Of a stretch of DNA of 64,000 nucleotides, positions 35,684 through 45,394 are shown one piece after another. Both the position numbers and the translations under genes were made by a program. A model generated the notes under the pieces. It searched no databases, was not told where the DNA came from, and worked only from the letters and a program-made list of their open reading frames with translations. The stretch lies in the NCBI GenBank assembly GCA_035559815.1, contig DATMAT010000037.1, forward strand, positions 1 through 64,000, in the 5' to 3' direction. The stretch's first letter is position 1; each line of letters opens with the position of its first letter. This stretch comes from Thermodesulfobacteriota bacterium. Lineage in GTDB: Bacteria; Desulfobacterota_D; UBA1144; Nemesobacterales; CSP1-2.

Positions 35684-36429
35684 TTTACTTTCCTTCTCTT
35701 TATTTGGTCGCTGGTAAGCCCAAATCTCCTCTCCCGGTTCTGATAGTTTAAAATTGCCTTTACCAAGTGCCTTTTCCTAAAATTAGGCCATAGAGTCCTG
35801 GTGACGTAAATCTCGGTGTAGGCAAGCTGCCAGAGAAGGAAATTGGAAAGCCTCATCTCTCCACTAGTCCGGATGAGAAGGTCGGGCTCGGGGAGGTCGA
35901 TTGTGTAAAGGAACTGAGAAAAACTCTCTTCATTCAGATTGGATAAAGGGATTCCGGAAAGCATTACCTTCTTGACCGCATCCACTATTTCCTCCCTACC
36001 CCCATAGCTCAGCGCCAGGGTAAGGGTCATTCCACTACAGTTTTTAGTCTTTTCCATCGTATCGGTGAGCACCTGGTAGACATCCGGTGGAAGCTCCCAT
36101 AGCCGGCCAATGGCGTTAAGCCTTATCTCTTTCTCGACCAGGGTGTCTCCTTCCTTGACCAGGTATTGTTTTAGAAGTTCCATTAGGGCATCGACTTCGT
36201 CCCTTGGTCTTCTCCAATTCTGTGCAGAAAAAGCGTAGAGCGTTACTGCTTTGATCCCCAATTCCCTGGCCGCCTTCACCACGGACTTGACCGATTTCAT
36301 CCCCTCCCTATGGCCGCTTATTCTATCAAGCCCCTTCCTTCCCGCCCACCTTCCGTTTCCATCCATTATTATCACAACGTGTTTCGGAATGTTTTTCTTG
36401 TCTATAAGAGACTCTGTCTTCCCTTTCAT
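35680..36429 (-). CDS. uppS: Isoprenyl transferase (undecaprenyl diphosphate synthase)
   Basis: A 249-residue cis-prenyltransferase that condenses isopentenyl diphosphate with farnesyl diphosphate to make the lipid carrier for cell-wall synthesis. Seen: the diphosphate-binding MDGNGRWAGRKGL near the N-terminus, the segment GHREGMKSVKSV, VTLYAFSAQNWRRP, and the C-terminal LLIRTSGEMRLSNFLLWQL region. All signature residues are present. The stop overlaps dxr by 4 bases. In many bacteria cdsA sits between uppS and dxr; here it does not. Confidence 0.97.
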   Translation of the reverse strand: MKGKTESLIDKKNIPKHVVIIMDGNGRWAGRKGLDRISGHREGMKSVKSVVKAARELGIKAVTLYAFSAQNWRRPRDEVDALMELLKQYLVKEGDTLVEKEIRLNAIGRLWELPPDVYQVLTDTMEKTKNCSGMTLTLALSYGGREEIVDAVKKVMLSGIPLSNLNEESFSQFLYTIDLPEPDLLIRTSGEMRLSNFLLWQLAYTEIYVTRTLWPNFRKRHLVKAILNYQNRERRFGLTSDQIKRRKVN

Positions 36430-36491
36430 GGATTACGCCGGAATAAGACAACAAATATTATGATAAGTTCTTAAACCCACGACCGCTTCCA

Positions 36492-36782
36492 TTATCGCCG
36501 GCCAAACAAGCCGAGGATATTCGTCTTTGAAACAAATGAAATAGGCACCACGACCAGAATCACGATAAGAACCATAGTCAGGATAACGATGAAGGTCAGA
36601 GCGTAAACAAAAATCAAAACGGGTAAAAGTAGAATCCTAAAAAGAATAAAATGGCCGGAAATTTCAAGAGCTATCTCCTTGTAGCTACCTATAAATCTTT
36701 CAGCTATGCCCGCTATGGCTTTTCTCATCATGAGTCCCTTTCCCTGGGCTAATAAACTAGCAGATTCCGAAATGGAGTTCAA
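36492..36782 (-). CDS. Small membrane protein of unknown function
   Basis: A 96-residue open frame with a soluble N-terminal segment (LMMRKAIAGIAERFIGSYKE) and a long hydrophobic C-terminal part, roughly residues 45-85, that could span the membrane twice (FRILLLPVLIFVYAL, FIVILTMVLIVILVVVP), ending in a basic GLFGRR tail. I do not recognise a family. It lies upstream of uppS on the same strand with a 60-bp gap, so it may be in the same transcript. An internal methionine at residue 18 or 19 is a possible start. Confidence 0.65.
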   Translation of the reverse strand: MNSISESASLLAQGKGLMMRKAIAGIAERFIGSYKEIALEISGHFILFRILLLPVLIFVYALTFIVILTMVLIVILVVVPISFVSKTNILGLFGRR

Positions 36783-36834
36783 GGAAAGAGATTATGTCGA
36801 GATCAATATCCGATATCGGCCCCTGCCCGCCTGT

Positions 36835-36862
36835 TTGACAACACTGTATGTAAGATTATATT
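36835..36862 (+). promoter_or_regulatory. Sigma-70-like promoter of the split transketolase genes
   Basis: TTGACA at 36835-36840, 16 bases, then TATATT at 36857-36862 on the plus strand; a transcript starting near 36870 would have a leader of roughly 45 bases before the transketolase ATG at 36914. Call is by consensus match only. Confidence 0.6.
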
Positions 36863-36913
36863 ATACTACTTTTACAAAAAGATTCATTTTAATCACCCTA
36901 AAGCGACAAATAG

Positions 36914-37750
36914 ATGTTCAAAAGAACAAACGATATCGAAGTTCTTGAGGATACCGCCAGAAGAGTACGCATACACCTTTTAAAAGCGCTTCATAACGCC
37001 AAGTCCGGACACACCGGGGGGTCCCTTTCTTCGGTGGAGATTCTGGTGGCTTTATACTTCTCCGAGTTAAGACATGACCCGTCTAACCCTCGCTGGGAAG
37101 ATAGAGACAGATTCGTGTTGTCCAAAGGCCACGGCGTCCCCGCTCTCTACTCCGTATTGGCCCATGCCGGTTATTTCCCTATCGACGAGCTTATGACCTT
37201 GAGAAAGCCGGAAAGCCGGCTGCAAGGACATCCGGAGTATAACCTGGACATCGGGATTGAGGCCACAACCGGCTCTCTAGGACACGGACTTTCTGCGGCA
37301 AATGGTATGGCTTTGGCAGCAAAGATTGACGGAAGGGACATTAGGGTATATGCACTCTTGAGCGACGGTGAGCTTCAAGAAGGAGCCACCTGGGAGGCAA
37401 TCACCACTTCCGCATACAGAAAGTTGGATAATCTCTGTGCAATCGTCGACAGAAACAGGTTTCAGAACGACGGCGCTATGGCCGAGATCAAGGACATAGA
37501 GCCTGTACCGGACAAGTGGCGCGCTTTTGGCTGGCGGGTAGAGGTCTTGCCTGACGGACACGATTTCCCCAGCCTTCTTTCTGCCTTCAGGAAAGCAAGG
37601 CGAACCAAAGGAAAACCATTTGTCATCATAGCCAATACCATAAAGGGCAAGGGTATATCCATATTCGAGAATCAGGGGAAGTACCACGGCGTTGCACCTA
37701 CAGACGAAGAGCTTAAAATTGCACTGACCGAATTAGGGGGGGCGGCTTGA
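36914..37750 (+). CDS. Transketolase, N-terminal (thiamine diphosphate) subunit
   Basis: A 278-residue protein equal to the N-terminal half of transketolase. Seen: AKSGHTGGSLSSVEILVALYF, the histidine in DRFVLSKGHGVPALYS, HGLSAANGMALAAKID and the thiamine-diphosphate GDG-type motif LLSDGELQEGATWEA with N-R-F-Q-N-D (DRNRFQND) about 25 residues later. Together with the following gene it forms a two-chain transketolase, moving two-carbon units in the pentose phosphate or Calvin-type sugar network. The split arrangement is common in Archaea and many Bacteria. The ATG has no strong ribosome binding site. The partner begins one base after the stop. Confidence 0.95.
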   Translation: MFKRTNDIEVLEDTARRVRIHLLKALHNAKSGHTGGSLSSVEILVALYFSELRHDPSNPRWEDRDRFVLSKGHGVPALYSVLAHAGYFPIDELMTLRKPESRLQGHPEYNLDIGIEATTGSLGHGLSAANGMALAAKIDGRDIRVYALLSDGELQEGATWEAITTSAYRKLDNLCAIVDRNRFQNDGAMAEIKDIEPVPDKWRAFGWRVEVLPDGHDFPSLLSAFRKARRTKGKPFVIIANTIKGKGISIFENQGKYHGVAPTDEELKIALTELGGAA

Positions 37751-37751
37751 T

Positions 37752-38756
37752 ATGAGCAGGTCCAAACTGAGCGACCTACTGGTCGAGGAAGTTACCGAGT
37801 ACGAATACATAAGGGAAACCTACGGCAAAACGCTCGTAGAACTGGGTAGCATCTATCCGGAATTGGTGGTCCTGGATAGCGACCTAACCGTCTCCACCAA
37901 GACCAACTTATTCGGAAAAAAGTTCCCGGATAGGTTCTTCACCATGGGCGTCTCCGAGCAGGACATGATGGCCACGGCAGCCGGGTTTGCCCTATACGGC
38001 AAAATTCCTTTTGCCAGTACATTCGCAGTATTTGCCACCGGACGGGCCTGGGAGCACATAAGACAATCTATTGCCTTCCCCAACCTAAACGTAAAAATAG
38101 TGGCCACTCACGCCGGGGTCACCGTAGGTGAAGACGGCGCAACCCATCAGGCGCTAGAAGACATAGCCCTTATGCGCGTCCTTCCCAACATGACGGTGAT
38201 AGTTCCTGCGGACGCTGTGGAAACTGAGGCAGTAATTAGGACAATAATAGACCGAAAAGGCCCGACGTACGTCCGCCTAGCCAGGGCCAAGTTCCCGACG
38301 ATTTTCAAGAAATCTTACAAATTCGAGGTTGGGAAGGCTCCTATTCTCCGGGAGGGGAAGCACGTAGCCATTTTTGCCAGCGGTATCATGGTCAGCGAAG
38401 CCCTTAATGCGGCAAAGCTGCTTGAGAAAGAGGGCATAGGAGCCTCCGTGGCCAACGTCTCTACCATAAAACCCATAGACGTTCAAACTATAGTCGAGCT
38501 AGCCAGGATGACCGGGGCGGTGGTTACGGCAGAAGACCACAATGTGGTGGGGGGATTGGGGGGAGCGGTTTCAGAGGTGCTTTCGGAGGAGTGCCCGACT
38601 CCAATCAAACGGATCGGGATCAGAGATAGATACGGCACATCTGGTGATGGGCTTAAACTCCTTGAGTATTTCGGGCTTAAGGCCAAAAACATCGTTCAGG
38701 CTGTTTATGAGCTTCTAGAGTTCAATTCCAATAGTAAATCCGTGGGCCTTCTATAG
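37752..38756 (+). CDS. Transketolase, C-terminal (pyrimidine-binding/transketolase_C) subunit
   Basis: A 334-residue protein that completes the transketolase above. Seen: the segment FFTMGVSEQDMMATAAGFA with the catalytic glutamate, HAGVTVGEDGATHQALEDIA, GPTYVRLARAKFP and the C-terminal domain with VVGGLGGAVSEVLSEE. The start ATG lies one base after the TGA of the first subunit gene. The N-terminus (MSRSKLSDLLVEEVTEY) is about 15 residues longer than usual, so a later start is possible. Function as one enzyme is inferred from pairing and order. Confidence 0.95.
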   Translation: MSRSKLSDLLVEEVTEYEYIRETYGKTLVELGSIYPELVVLDSDLTVSTKTNLFGKKFPDRFFTMGVSEQDMMATAAGFALYGKIPFASTFAVFATGRAWEHIRQSIAFPNLNVKIVATHAGVTVGEDGATHQALEDIALMRVLPNMTVIVPADAVETEAVIRTIIDRKGPTYVRLARAKFPTIFKKSYKFEVGKAPILREGKHVAIFASGIMVSEALNAAKLLEKEGIGASVANVSTIKPIDVQTIVELARMTGAVVTAEDHNVVGGLGGAVSEVLSEECPTPIKRIGIRDRYGTSGDGLKLLEYFGLKAKNIVQAVYELLEFNSNSKSVGLL

Positions 38757-38853
38757 CCGGGATAGAATAGAACAGCACCCCATTTTAAACCCGTTGCGAA
38801 AAAAAACTAAATGTTTTATATGCTTATGTTAAAGCCAATTTGGGGAGGCTCGC

Positions 38854-40002
38854 ATGAAAAGATTTTATGTACCAATATTTTCTCTACTTTTGTTTGCATC
38901 CGGGGTGTCGGCATTAGCCGAAGAGGCCACTTACAAGGGCTTATCTGACTTCACCAGGGTACTGGACATAATCGAGAGAAACTATGTAGAAGAAGTCGAC
39001 CCGGAGGAGCTCACTGTAGGAGCCATAGAAGGCATGCTAAAGACGCTTGACCCCTACTCCGTTTACCTTACCCCGGAGCGTTACAACGAGATAGAAATTG
39101 GCACCTCCGGCGAATTCGGGGGAGTAGGAATGGAGGTGACCATCGAAAACGACGTACTTACAGTGATAACTCCGATAGAGGATACCCCGGCGGCAAAGGC
39201 CGGCATTAAGCCTAAGGACCAAATAATAGCGATCGACGGAAAACCAACCAGGGGTATGGCAGTCCACGAGGCGGTGAAGATTCTTCGCGGTCCCAAGGGG
39301 AGTTCGGTTAAGATTACCGTACAAAGCGAGGGGAAAAGTAGTCCGAGGGATATAACATTGGTGAGAGAAATAATCAGGGTAGAAAGCGTCAAATCCAAGT
39401 TGCTGAATAACGGTATAGGGTACATAAGGCTTTCTCAATTCCAAGAGAAAACATCCCAAGAGCTTAGAAACTCTCTTACCCAATTGGAGTCACAGAACGG
39501 TGGACGCTTGAAGGGGGTGGTACTCGATTTGAGAAACAATCCCGGCGGCTTGCTCACTCAGGCGGTAGAAGTGGTGGATGAATTTATTGACCAGGGTCTA
39601 ATCGTCAGCGTCAAGGGGAGGGCCGAGACACAGTCCACAGATTATTACGCTACCAAAAAAGGCAAATTTCAAGACTATCCTCTGGTTGTGATAGTAAACA
39701 AAGGGAGCGCCAGCGCATCCGAGGTAGTCGCCGAGGCGCTTCAGGACAGCAAAAGGGCCTCTATCCTGGGCACAAAGACCTTTGGGAAAGGTTCTGTCCA
39801 AACCATAATCAGGCTTGACAATGGAGCCGGTCTTAAGCTTACCACCGCTAAATTCTACGCCCCGAGCGGCAGGTCCATAAATGAAGTGGGTGTAATACCG
39901 GATATAGTCGTGGAAAATACCGAGAGCAAGGACCTTCAACTGGAGAGGGCCTTAGAGCTTCTTGGAACTTCCAAGGCCGAAAACACCATCCCGAAAGGTT
40001 AG
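38854..40002 (+). CDS. S41 family C-terminal processing peptidase (CtpA-like)
   Basis: A 382-residue periplasmic or extracytoplasmic serine protease of the Tsp/CtpA type. Seen: signal peptide MKRFYVPIFSLLLFASGVSA, a PDZ domain near 75-160 with GMEVTIENDVLTVITPIEDT, and the catalytic core with S287 in GSASASEV and K312 in TKTFGKGSVQT; the 25-residue spacing equals that of the E. coli Tsp Ser/Lys dyad. It cleaves proteins near their C-termini. The ribosome site is GGGGAGG. The YibQ-like gene begins just after its stop codon, suggesting joint transcription; this pairing is common in Proteobacteria. Confidence 0.96.
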   Translation: MKRFYVPIFSLLLFASGVSALAEEATYKGLSDFTRVLDIIERNYVEEVDPEELTVGAIEGMLKTLDPYSVYLTPERYNEIEIGTSGEFGGVGMEVTIENDVLTVITPIEDTPAAKAGIKPKDQIIAIDGKPTRGMAVHEAVKILRGPKGSSVKITVQSEGKSSPRDITLVREIIRVESVKSKLLNNGIGYIRLSQFQEKTSQELRNSLTQLESQNGGRLKGVVLDLRNNPGGLLTQAVEVVDEFIDQGLIVSVKGRAETQSTDYYATKKGKFQDYPLVVIVNKGSASASEVVAEALQDSKRASILGTKTFGKGSVQTIIRLDNGAGLKLTTAKFYAPSGRSINEVGVIPDIVVENTESKDLQLERALELLGTSKAENTIPKG

Positions 40003-40018
40003 GAGAAGTACTCACTAT

Positions 40019-41314
40019 TTGCGCAGAAAGCAAAGGGCTCACAGAAGAACGCGTATAAATAAGGGAAAATTTCGGAAGGCGAGAGCCGGTAGGGTCGTTA
40101 CATTTACGCTCGGGTTTATCGCCTTTGTAGCCATAAGCCTATACAGTCTTTCCTACATAAAAAATCAGATTTCGGGGACAATAGAAGAGAAAAGGGCATC
40201 CTCGGGCTTAACCAAGACCATAGAAGACGTTGATGCCTACATTGCCGAGGCTCTATTCAACCTGGGGGTTTCTAAAAAAGATGTCAAGTTGAAAAGGTCT
40301 TCTTCCGGTAAGGCCGGCGGTAACTTCGCTGAAATATACATCGACATTCCTCAGGGAATCGGGGAAAAAATGGTGGTAGAAGCGCTCAGAAAACATCTAT
40401 CGCGGCCTCATATTGAGCCCAGTTTCAAGAAGACTGGCAAGTCTCTCCTGGTAGCAGAGATAAAGATAGATGATATTCCAACACATAGAATCACGGCTGT
40501 ATTTAAACAGCAACATCAGAAGAAAAGAGAAGTAATAGCCGCTAAAGATAAAGAAGCTTCTTCTACTCCAAAGGAATTGGCCAAGATAGAGAAAGAAACA
40601 CTTACCGTAAAGAAGCCCGAAGCACGAACATTCCAAGAAGAAAAACCGAAGGTGGTTATCATCGTTGACGACTTAGGATTGCACAAAGGGCCGATCGACA
40701 AGCTGGGCGAACTTAATGCACCCATCAGCTTCGCCATTTTACCCGACCTACCTTATTCCAAATACGCTGCCCAGGTTGCCCATAGAAAGGGATGGGACGT
40801 TATTCTCCATCTTCCCATGGAGCCTAAGGAATCCTCCGGATATCTGGCCGCGGACGCCGGGGATGGGGCTCTCCTGGTGGGATTGCCAAAGAACGAGATT
40901 TTAACTAATCTAGAAAAAAATCTATCCTCCATTCCGTATATAAAGGGCGTGAATAACCACATGGGGTCTAAATTCACAGAAAACAGCGAACTCATGGAGC
41001 TGGTTCTGGAAAGCATAAAGAAGAAGGGACTATTCTTCATCGACAGCAGAACTTCTCCGCACACGACCGGTTTTGATATGGCTAGGAAAATGGGTATAAA
41101 AACCGCAAAGAGGGACCTCTTTCTCGACAACAGTGCTGGTAGCCAGAATTATATCAGGTCGCAAATAGAGAAGCTGGTAAACGTCTCCAAGGAGAAGGGT
41201 GTTGCTATTGGAATCTGCCACCCCTATCCTAATACGATATCGGTGCTATCGGAAATGATCCCAGAGATAAGGAAAGAGGCGGACATAGTGCTGTCGTCGG
41301 CTGTGGTAAATTAG
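40019..41314 (+). CDS. Divergent polysaccharide deacetylase family protein (YibQ-like)
   Basis: About 431 residues from a TTG at 40019, in-frame with a longer TTG start at 39962 that overlaps the protease gene. Seen: a basic N-terminal tail, a single membrane segment VVTFTLGFIAFVAISLYSLS, a variable linker, and the C-terminal domain with KVVIIVDDLG (first metal Asp pair), ISFAILPDLPYS, HLPMEP and FFIDSRTSPHTT, then GICHPYPNTISVL near the end. These are the divergent polysaccharide deacetylase motifs; the family modifies cell-wall or envelope glycans. An AGGAG at 40001-40005 favours the shorter start, although the spacing of 13 is long. Confidence 0.9.
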   Translation: MRRKQRAHRRTRINKGKFRKARAGRVVTFTLGFIAFVAISLYSLSYIKNQISGTIEEKRASSGLTKTIEDVDAYIAEALFNLGVSKKDVKLKRSSSGKAGGNFAEIYIDIPQGIGEKMVVEALRKHLSRPHIEPSFKKTGKSLLVAEIKIDDIPTHRITAVFKQQHQKKREVIAAKDKEASSTPKELAKIEKETLTVKKPEARTFQEEKPKVVIIVDDLGLHKGPIDKLGELNAPISFAILPDLPYSKYAAQVAHRKGWDVILHLPMEPKESSGYLAADAGDGALLVGLPKNEILTNLEKNLSSIPYIKGVNNHMGSKFTENSELMELVLESIKKKGLFFIDSRTSPHTTGFDMARKMGIKTAKRDLFLDNSAGSQNYIRSQIEKLVNVSKEKGVAIGICHPYPNTISVLSEMIPEIRKEADIVLSSAVVN

Positions 41315-41457
41315 AGTGAAAGTAGAACTAACCGGCGCCGGCAAATCGCTAGGAGTGTTTAATTATAATTCGCGTGCTGGCCAAGCCGAACAGTGAGAGC
41401 AGTGTTGACGAGGTTAAATTAAATATGAAGTATTGAGACAGGCCAGGGAGGTTTATT

Positions 41458-41640
41458 ATGGGTCTAATCGATGACATAAGAAAAAAGAAGGACTCTTGGA
41501 TGGTCAGGTTCGAGGAACACCGTCAGGATGAGGAGGATGAAGAGGAATCGGGGGATATAAGTGAAGAGAAAATGGAAGAGGAGATTATGAGGAATCGGGA
41601 GATGGTCGGGGTATTCCCCAGAAAGGAAATTCTTAAATGA
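41458..41640 (+). CDS. Short acidic protein of unknown function
   Basis: A 60-residue protein with the sequence beginning MGLIDDIRKKKDSWMVRF and a highly acidic middle (EDEEESGDI). It has a good GGGAGG ribosome site seven bases before the ATG, which supports that it is translated. I do not recognise the family. It is placed between the YibQ-like gene and rpsU in the same direction, so it may be transcribed with the macromolecular-synthesis operon. Confidence 0.6.
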   Translation: MGLIDDIRKKKDSWMVRFEEHRQDEEDEEESGDISEEKMEEEIMRNREMVGVFPRKEILK

Positions 41641-41732
41641 TGAAAGCATATTAAGGAAGCTTCTACTTGACAACAGCACTTTAATATTTTAGGTTGTAAA
41701 ATAAACTTTTACAGAGACCAGGAGGTATTTGT

Positions 41733-41924
41733 ATGCCGGGAATTGTGGTGGGAAATAACGAGAGCATCGACAGCGCGCTCAAGAGATTCAAAAAACAGGT
41801 AGAAAAGGGTGGAGTTCTATCTGAGGTAAGAAAAAGAGAATTTTACGAAAAACCCAGCGAAAGAAAGAAGAAAAGGCTTTTCGCCGCAAAAAAACGTTTT
41901 GTGAAGAGGGTGAGAAGAGACTGA
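41733..41924 (+). CDS. rpsU: Small ribosomal subunit protein S21
   Basis: A 63-residue S21 (bS21) protein, which binds the 30S platform near the anti-Shine-Dalgarno region. Seen: [19 protein letters not shown], the conserved [16 protein letters not shown] centre and a basic C-terminal tail. ACCAGGAGGTATTTG precedes the ATG. It opens the classical rpsU-dnaG-rpoD macromolecular synthesis operon, in which S21, primase and the vegetative sigma factor are coexpressed. Length fits the longer bacterial type. Confidence 0.97.
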   Translation: MPGIVVGNNESIDSALKRFKKQVEKGGVLSEVRKREFYEKPSERKKKRLFAAKKRFVKRVRRD

Positions 41925-42056
41925 AGCAGGTGCTGTCTTAATTTCTTGACCGGAAGGGAGGCAACATTTTGAAGCCGTTTCTCCCAAAGATTTTTTTTCT
42001 ATCCTATTTTTCTTTAAAGCCGACTACAAGGTCTTTTATTAAATCAGTATTTTTGT

Positions 42057-43811
42057 ATGAAAAATTTGTCCTATGAGTCTGTTATTAAAGAGATAAAGAG
42101 AAGGGTGAGTATCGTTAGCCTGATAGAGGCTTATTTATCTCTTAAGAGGTCAGGGAAAAACTTTGTGGGAATCTGTCCGTTCCATGACGATAAAAATCCA
42201 TCGCTCCACGTCAGCGAGGAAAAGGGCTTATTCCATTGTTTTTCTTGTGGCGCGGGAGGAGACATCTTCGGGTTTATGATGCGGTACAACAATATTAGTT
42301 TTCCAGAAGCGATAGCCGAACTGGCCGAGCGCGCGGATGTCCCGTTGGAGAGACAGTACCGGTCGCCGGCACGAGAAAAATCCAGAGCCGACGCCTTATT
42401 CCGCATCAACAGCTTAATCTGCAAGTTTTATCACAAAGCCCTGCTGGAAAGCCAAGAGGGCAAAGAGGCTTTGAACTACTTATCTGCAAGAGGAATATCC
42501 CTGGAGACGGTGAAGGAATTCAATCTCGGATATGCCCCGAGCAGTTGGGATACCCTGACCAGAATATTGGCTGCAAAGAACATCCCGCTCAGTATGGCCG
42601 AGGAAATCGGCCTGGTTATCAAGAGACAAAACAAAGACGGCTGCTACGACCGGTTCAGGGGGAGAATAATTTTCCCGATAAAGGATGTAGACGGCAAAGT
42701 GGTCGGCTTTGGTGGAAGAACAGTCAGCGGGGAAGAGCCTAAATATATGAACTCTCCAGAGTCAGAAATCTATCATAAAAAAAGCATATTGTACGGACTC
42801 GACCGGTCTAGAGATTATATAAGAAGAGAAAAGCATGCCGTCGTGGTAGAAGGCTACATGGATTTTCTCTCCCTTTTTCGTGCCGGGATAAGAAATGCTG
42901 TCGCCACATTGGGCACCTCTTTAACCCGAGAGCATGCCATAATTCTCAGACGCTATACGGACAAGGTGATTGTTGTTTTTGACGGAGACGAGGCTGGCAA
43001 AAAAGCGGCACTCCGGGTACTCGACGTCTTTCTTCCCGAAGGCCTGAAGCCGCTCATGGTTATTTTGCCCGAAGGGCATGACCCGGCATCTTTCATTTTC
43101 GAGGGCCGTCAGGATGAGTTTCAAAAATTACTACACAGCGCCGCACCTATACTGGATTTCATGATAGAGAGATATATGAGAAGTTTCGAGGAACAAAAAA
43201 CAAGCAGGAGTGCGGCCGTTAAAGAGATAGCCGATGTTCTTTCAAAGATGAAAGATACAATCGAGAGGAGTTATTATATAAAGAAGACCGGGGAAAGTTT
43301 TGGGGTAAGAGAAGATGAACTCTTATCCTTACTTAAATTCGGGGATAAGCTAGAAGGCAGGATTAACGCCAAAAAGCCCGTTAACAATGACCAAAGACTC
43401 GTCCTCAAAACACTTCTCAAATTTCCCAAGCTTGTTGATTACATCCGTGAGGATGACCTGATCGACATCTTTCCGGAGAATGAGATAAAAGCCGTTTTAG
43501 AGCATATTATCTTGAATGGTTTCGATGATCTATCATCTCTCCTATTCAAATTCAACGACAGTTCCGTCCAGGAGGCCATATCCGAGGTTGTTTTTCTCTC
43601 GGACGACGTGCCGGATGAAGCTACCGCTTGGAAGTTACTGAAAGATTGTATTCGAAAATTAAAATTAAAAAGAGTAGAGGAGAATTTAAGGGTGGTGAGA
43701 ATTAAGATTGACCGGGCGATAGCGGAGAAAAATAACCTCCTGGAGGAAAAGCTAATCAAGGAATACCGGGACCTTATTCAGAAGGAGAAAAACATAAGAG
43801 GGAGAGATTGA
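42057..43811 (+). CDS. dnaG: DNA primase
   Basis: A 584-residue DnaG that makes RNA primers for replication. Seen: the CHC2 zinc site C40-P-F-H43 with C61 and C64 (HCFSCGAGG), a core domain with [19 protein letters not shown], the TOPRIM acidic motifs [12 protein letters not shown] and [12 protein letters not shown], and a helical C-terminal helicase-binding domain ([17 protein letters not shown] near the end). Full length. The start has no strong ribosome binding site. Its stop TGATG overlaps rpoD, so translation of the two is coupled. Confidence 0.98.
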   Translation: MKNLSYESVIKEIKRRVSIVSLIEAYLSLKRSGKNFVGICPFHDDKNPSLHVSEEKGLFHCFSCGAGGDIFGFMMRYNNISFPEAIAELAERADVPLERQYRSPAREKSRADALFRINSLICKFYHKALLESQEGKEALNYLSARGISLETVKEFNLGYAPSSWDTLTRILAAKNIPLSMAEEIGLVIKRQNKDGCYDRFRGRIIFPIKDVDGKVVGFGGRTVSGEEPKYMNSPESEIYHKKSILYGLDRSRDYIRREKHAVVVEGYMDFLSLFRAGIRNAVATLGTSLTREHAIILRRYTDKVIVVFDGDEAGKKAALRVLDVFLPEGLKPLMVILPEGHDPASFIFEGRQDEFQKLLHSAAPILDFMIERYMRSFEEQKTSRSAAVKEIADVLSKMKDTIERSYYIKKTGESFGVREDELLSLLKFGDKLEGRINAKKPVNNDQRLVLKTLLKFPKLVDYIREDDLIDIFPENEIKAVLEHIILNGFDDLSSLLFKFNDSSVQEAISEVVFLSDDVPDEATAWKLLKDCIRKLKLKRVEENLRVVRIKIDRAIAEKNNLLEEKLIKEYRDLIQKEKNIRGRD

Positions 43812-45376
43812 TGAAAATCAAGAGAAAAAGCGATTACCAAATGGAGAGCGAGGTAGAAGATAACCGGTCAGACCAGATCTTTACCGATTCCTTCGAGGAT
43901 GGAGAAGCCGAAGATGATTTCTCGGAAGGAGCAATTTATGAGGAAGATGTTTATGAACAAAACGACAAAGCGGAGGACACCCTGCCGGCCAACAGCGATT
44001 TTGCCTCGAACGGGCAGAGCCTCAGTGAATATGATTTGATCAGGTCTTATCTACATGAAATAGCCGGGCACTCTCTCCTTACCAGGGAGGAAGAAATAGA
44101 AATAGCCAAGGAAATAGAGAGAGGAAAGAAAACTGTAGCTCGAGCCATACTCAGTTCCTCCTTGTTGCTCAGGGAAGTAATAAACCTTGGCGAGAAATTA
44201 AAAAAAGGGGCCTTGAGCGTAAGGGATATAACCAGTACCCTCGAAGATGAATCGGACGGCATGGGAGAGGAAGAAATACTCCTGGGAATAAAGCGATCCA
44301 TACGTGAAATAAAAAAGCTCCATAAAGACAACAAAAGAGTGAGAAAAAACCTGGCTCAAACGCCCAAAAACCTCAGAAAACCTCTAAGACAGAGAATAAG
44401 AAAGAATAATGAAAAGATAATATCTTGCCTGGAGCAAATAAACCTGAGCAAAAATCAGATGGACAAAATTCTTTCCGTGGCCAGAAACTCCATAAAGTGC
44501 TCGGAAGAAGCACACCTAGATAATAGAGAAGCCAAAAGGCCGGTCAAAAGCACAACCAAAAAGAAATCCCGTAAAATCGCAGCTAAGAGTGGGGAAAGCA
44601 TAATCAAACTCGGAAGAACCCTGGATAGAATCGAACGTGGAGAAGAAAGTACCTACCGGGCAAGAAAGAGACTGATTGAATCCAACCTCCGGCTGGTCGT
44701 GAGCATAGCCAGAAGGTATATCAACCGGGGCCTCCCCTTCCTGGATTTGATTCAGGAGGGAAACATGGGGCTTATGCGCGCAGTGGACAAGTTCGAATAC
44801 GACCGGGGATATAAATTCTCCACCTACGCTACCTGGTGGATAAGACAGGCCATAACTAGGTCCCTGGCCGACCAGTCCAGAATAATCAGAATTCCTGTCC
44901 ACATGACCGAGACGATAAACAGGTTGATCAGAATATCCCGACTTTTAGTGCAAGAGCTAGGGCGCGAGCCCTTCCCGGAAGAGATAGCAAAAAGGGTAGA
45001 TATGCCCATCGACAAAGTTAGCCGGATTCTCCGGATCGCCAAGGACCCCATATCGCTTGAAACCCCCATAGGGGATGAAGAAGACAGCAAGCTCATAGAT
45101 TTTATCGAGGATATAAACACTACTTCGCCGCTTCAGGTCCTGGAGATGAAGGAGCTAAAACAGATTATCAGACAGGCTCTCTCTTCCGTACTCAACACCA
45201 GGGAGAAAAGCGTAGTCAAGCTTCGCTTCGGAATCGACGGCGAGAAAGAGCATACGCTCGAAGAGGTGGGCCAGGAGTTTCAGGTAACCAGGGAGAGGAT
45301 TAGACAAATTGAAGTAAAGGCCATTAAAAAACTCAAGCGCGCTGGCCGAGGATATCCCATAAAGAGTTTTGTGTAG
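43811..45376 (+). CDS. rpoD: RNA polymerase sigma factor RpoD (sigma-70)
   Basis: A 521-residue principal sigma factor. Seen: an acidic, lysine-poor N-terminal region (about 1-75), sigma 1.2 at [23 protein letters not shown], region 2 with [20 protein letters not shown] and [17 protein letters not shown], region 3 ([17 protein letters not shown]), and region 4 helix-turn-helix [16 protein letters not shown]. It overlaps the dnaG stop codon by one base. Region 1.1 is short, and an inserted basic linker with [15 protein letters not shown] lies between 1.2 and 2. It completes the macromolecular synthesis operon. The start at the ATG is preferred over the TTG one codon earlier. Confidence 0.97.
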   Translation: MKIKRKSDYQMESEVEDNRSDQIFTDSFEDGEAEDDFSEGAIYEEDVYEQNDKAEDTLPANSDFASNGQSLSEYDLIRSYLHEIAGHSLLTREEEIEIAKEIERGKKTVARAILSSSLLLREVINLGEKLKKGALSVRDITSTLEDESDGMGEEEILLGIKRSIREIKKLHKDNKRVRKNLAQTPKNLRKPLRQRIRKNNEKIISCLEQINLSKNQMDKILSVARNSIKCSEEAHLDNREAKRPVKSTTKKKSRKIAAKSGESIIKLGRTLDRIERGEESTYRARKRLIESNLRLVVSIARRYINRGLPFLDLIQEGNMGLMRAVDKFEYDRGYKFSTYATWWIRQAITRSLADQSRIIRIPVHMTETINRLIRISRLLVQELGREPFPEEIAKRVDMPIDKVSRILRIAKDPISLETPIGDEEDSKLIDFIEDINTTSPLQVLEMKELKQIIRQALSSVLNTREKSVVKLRFGIDGEKEHTLEEVGQEFQVTRERIRQIEVKAIKKLKRAGRGYPIKSFV

Positions 45377-45394
45377 ATAAGAACTTGAAGATTT

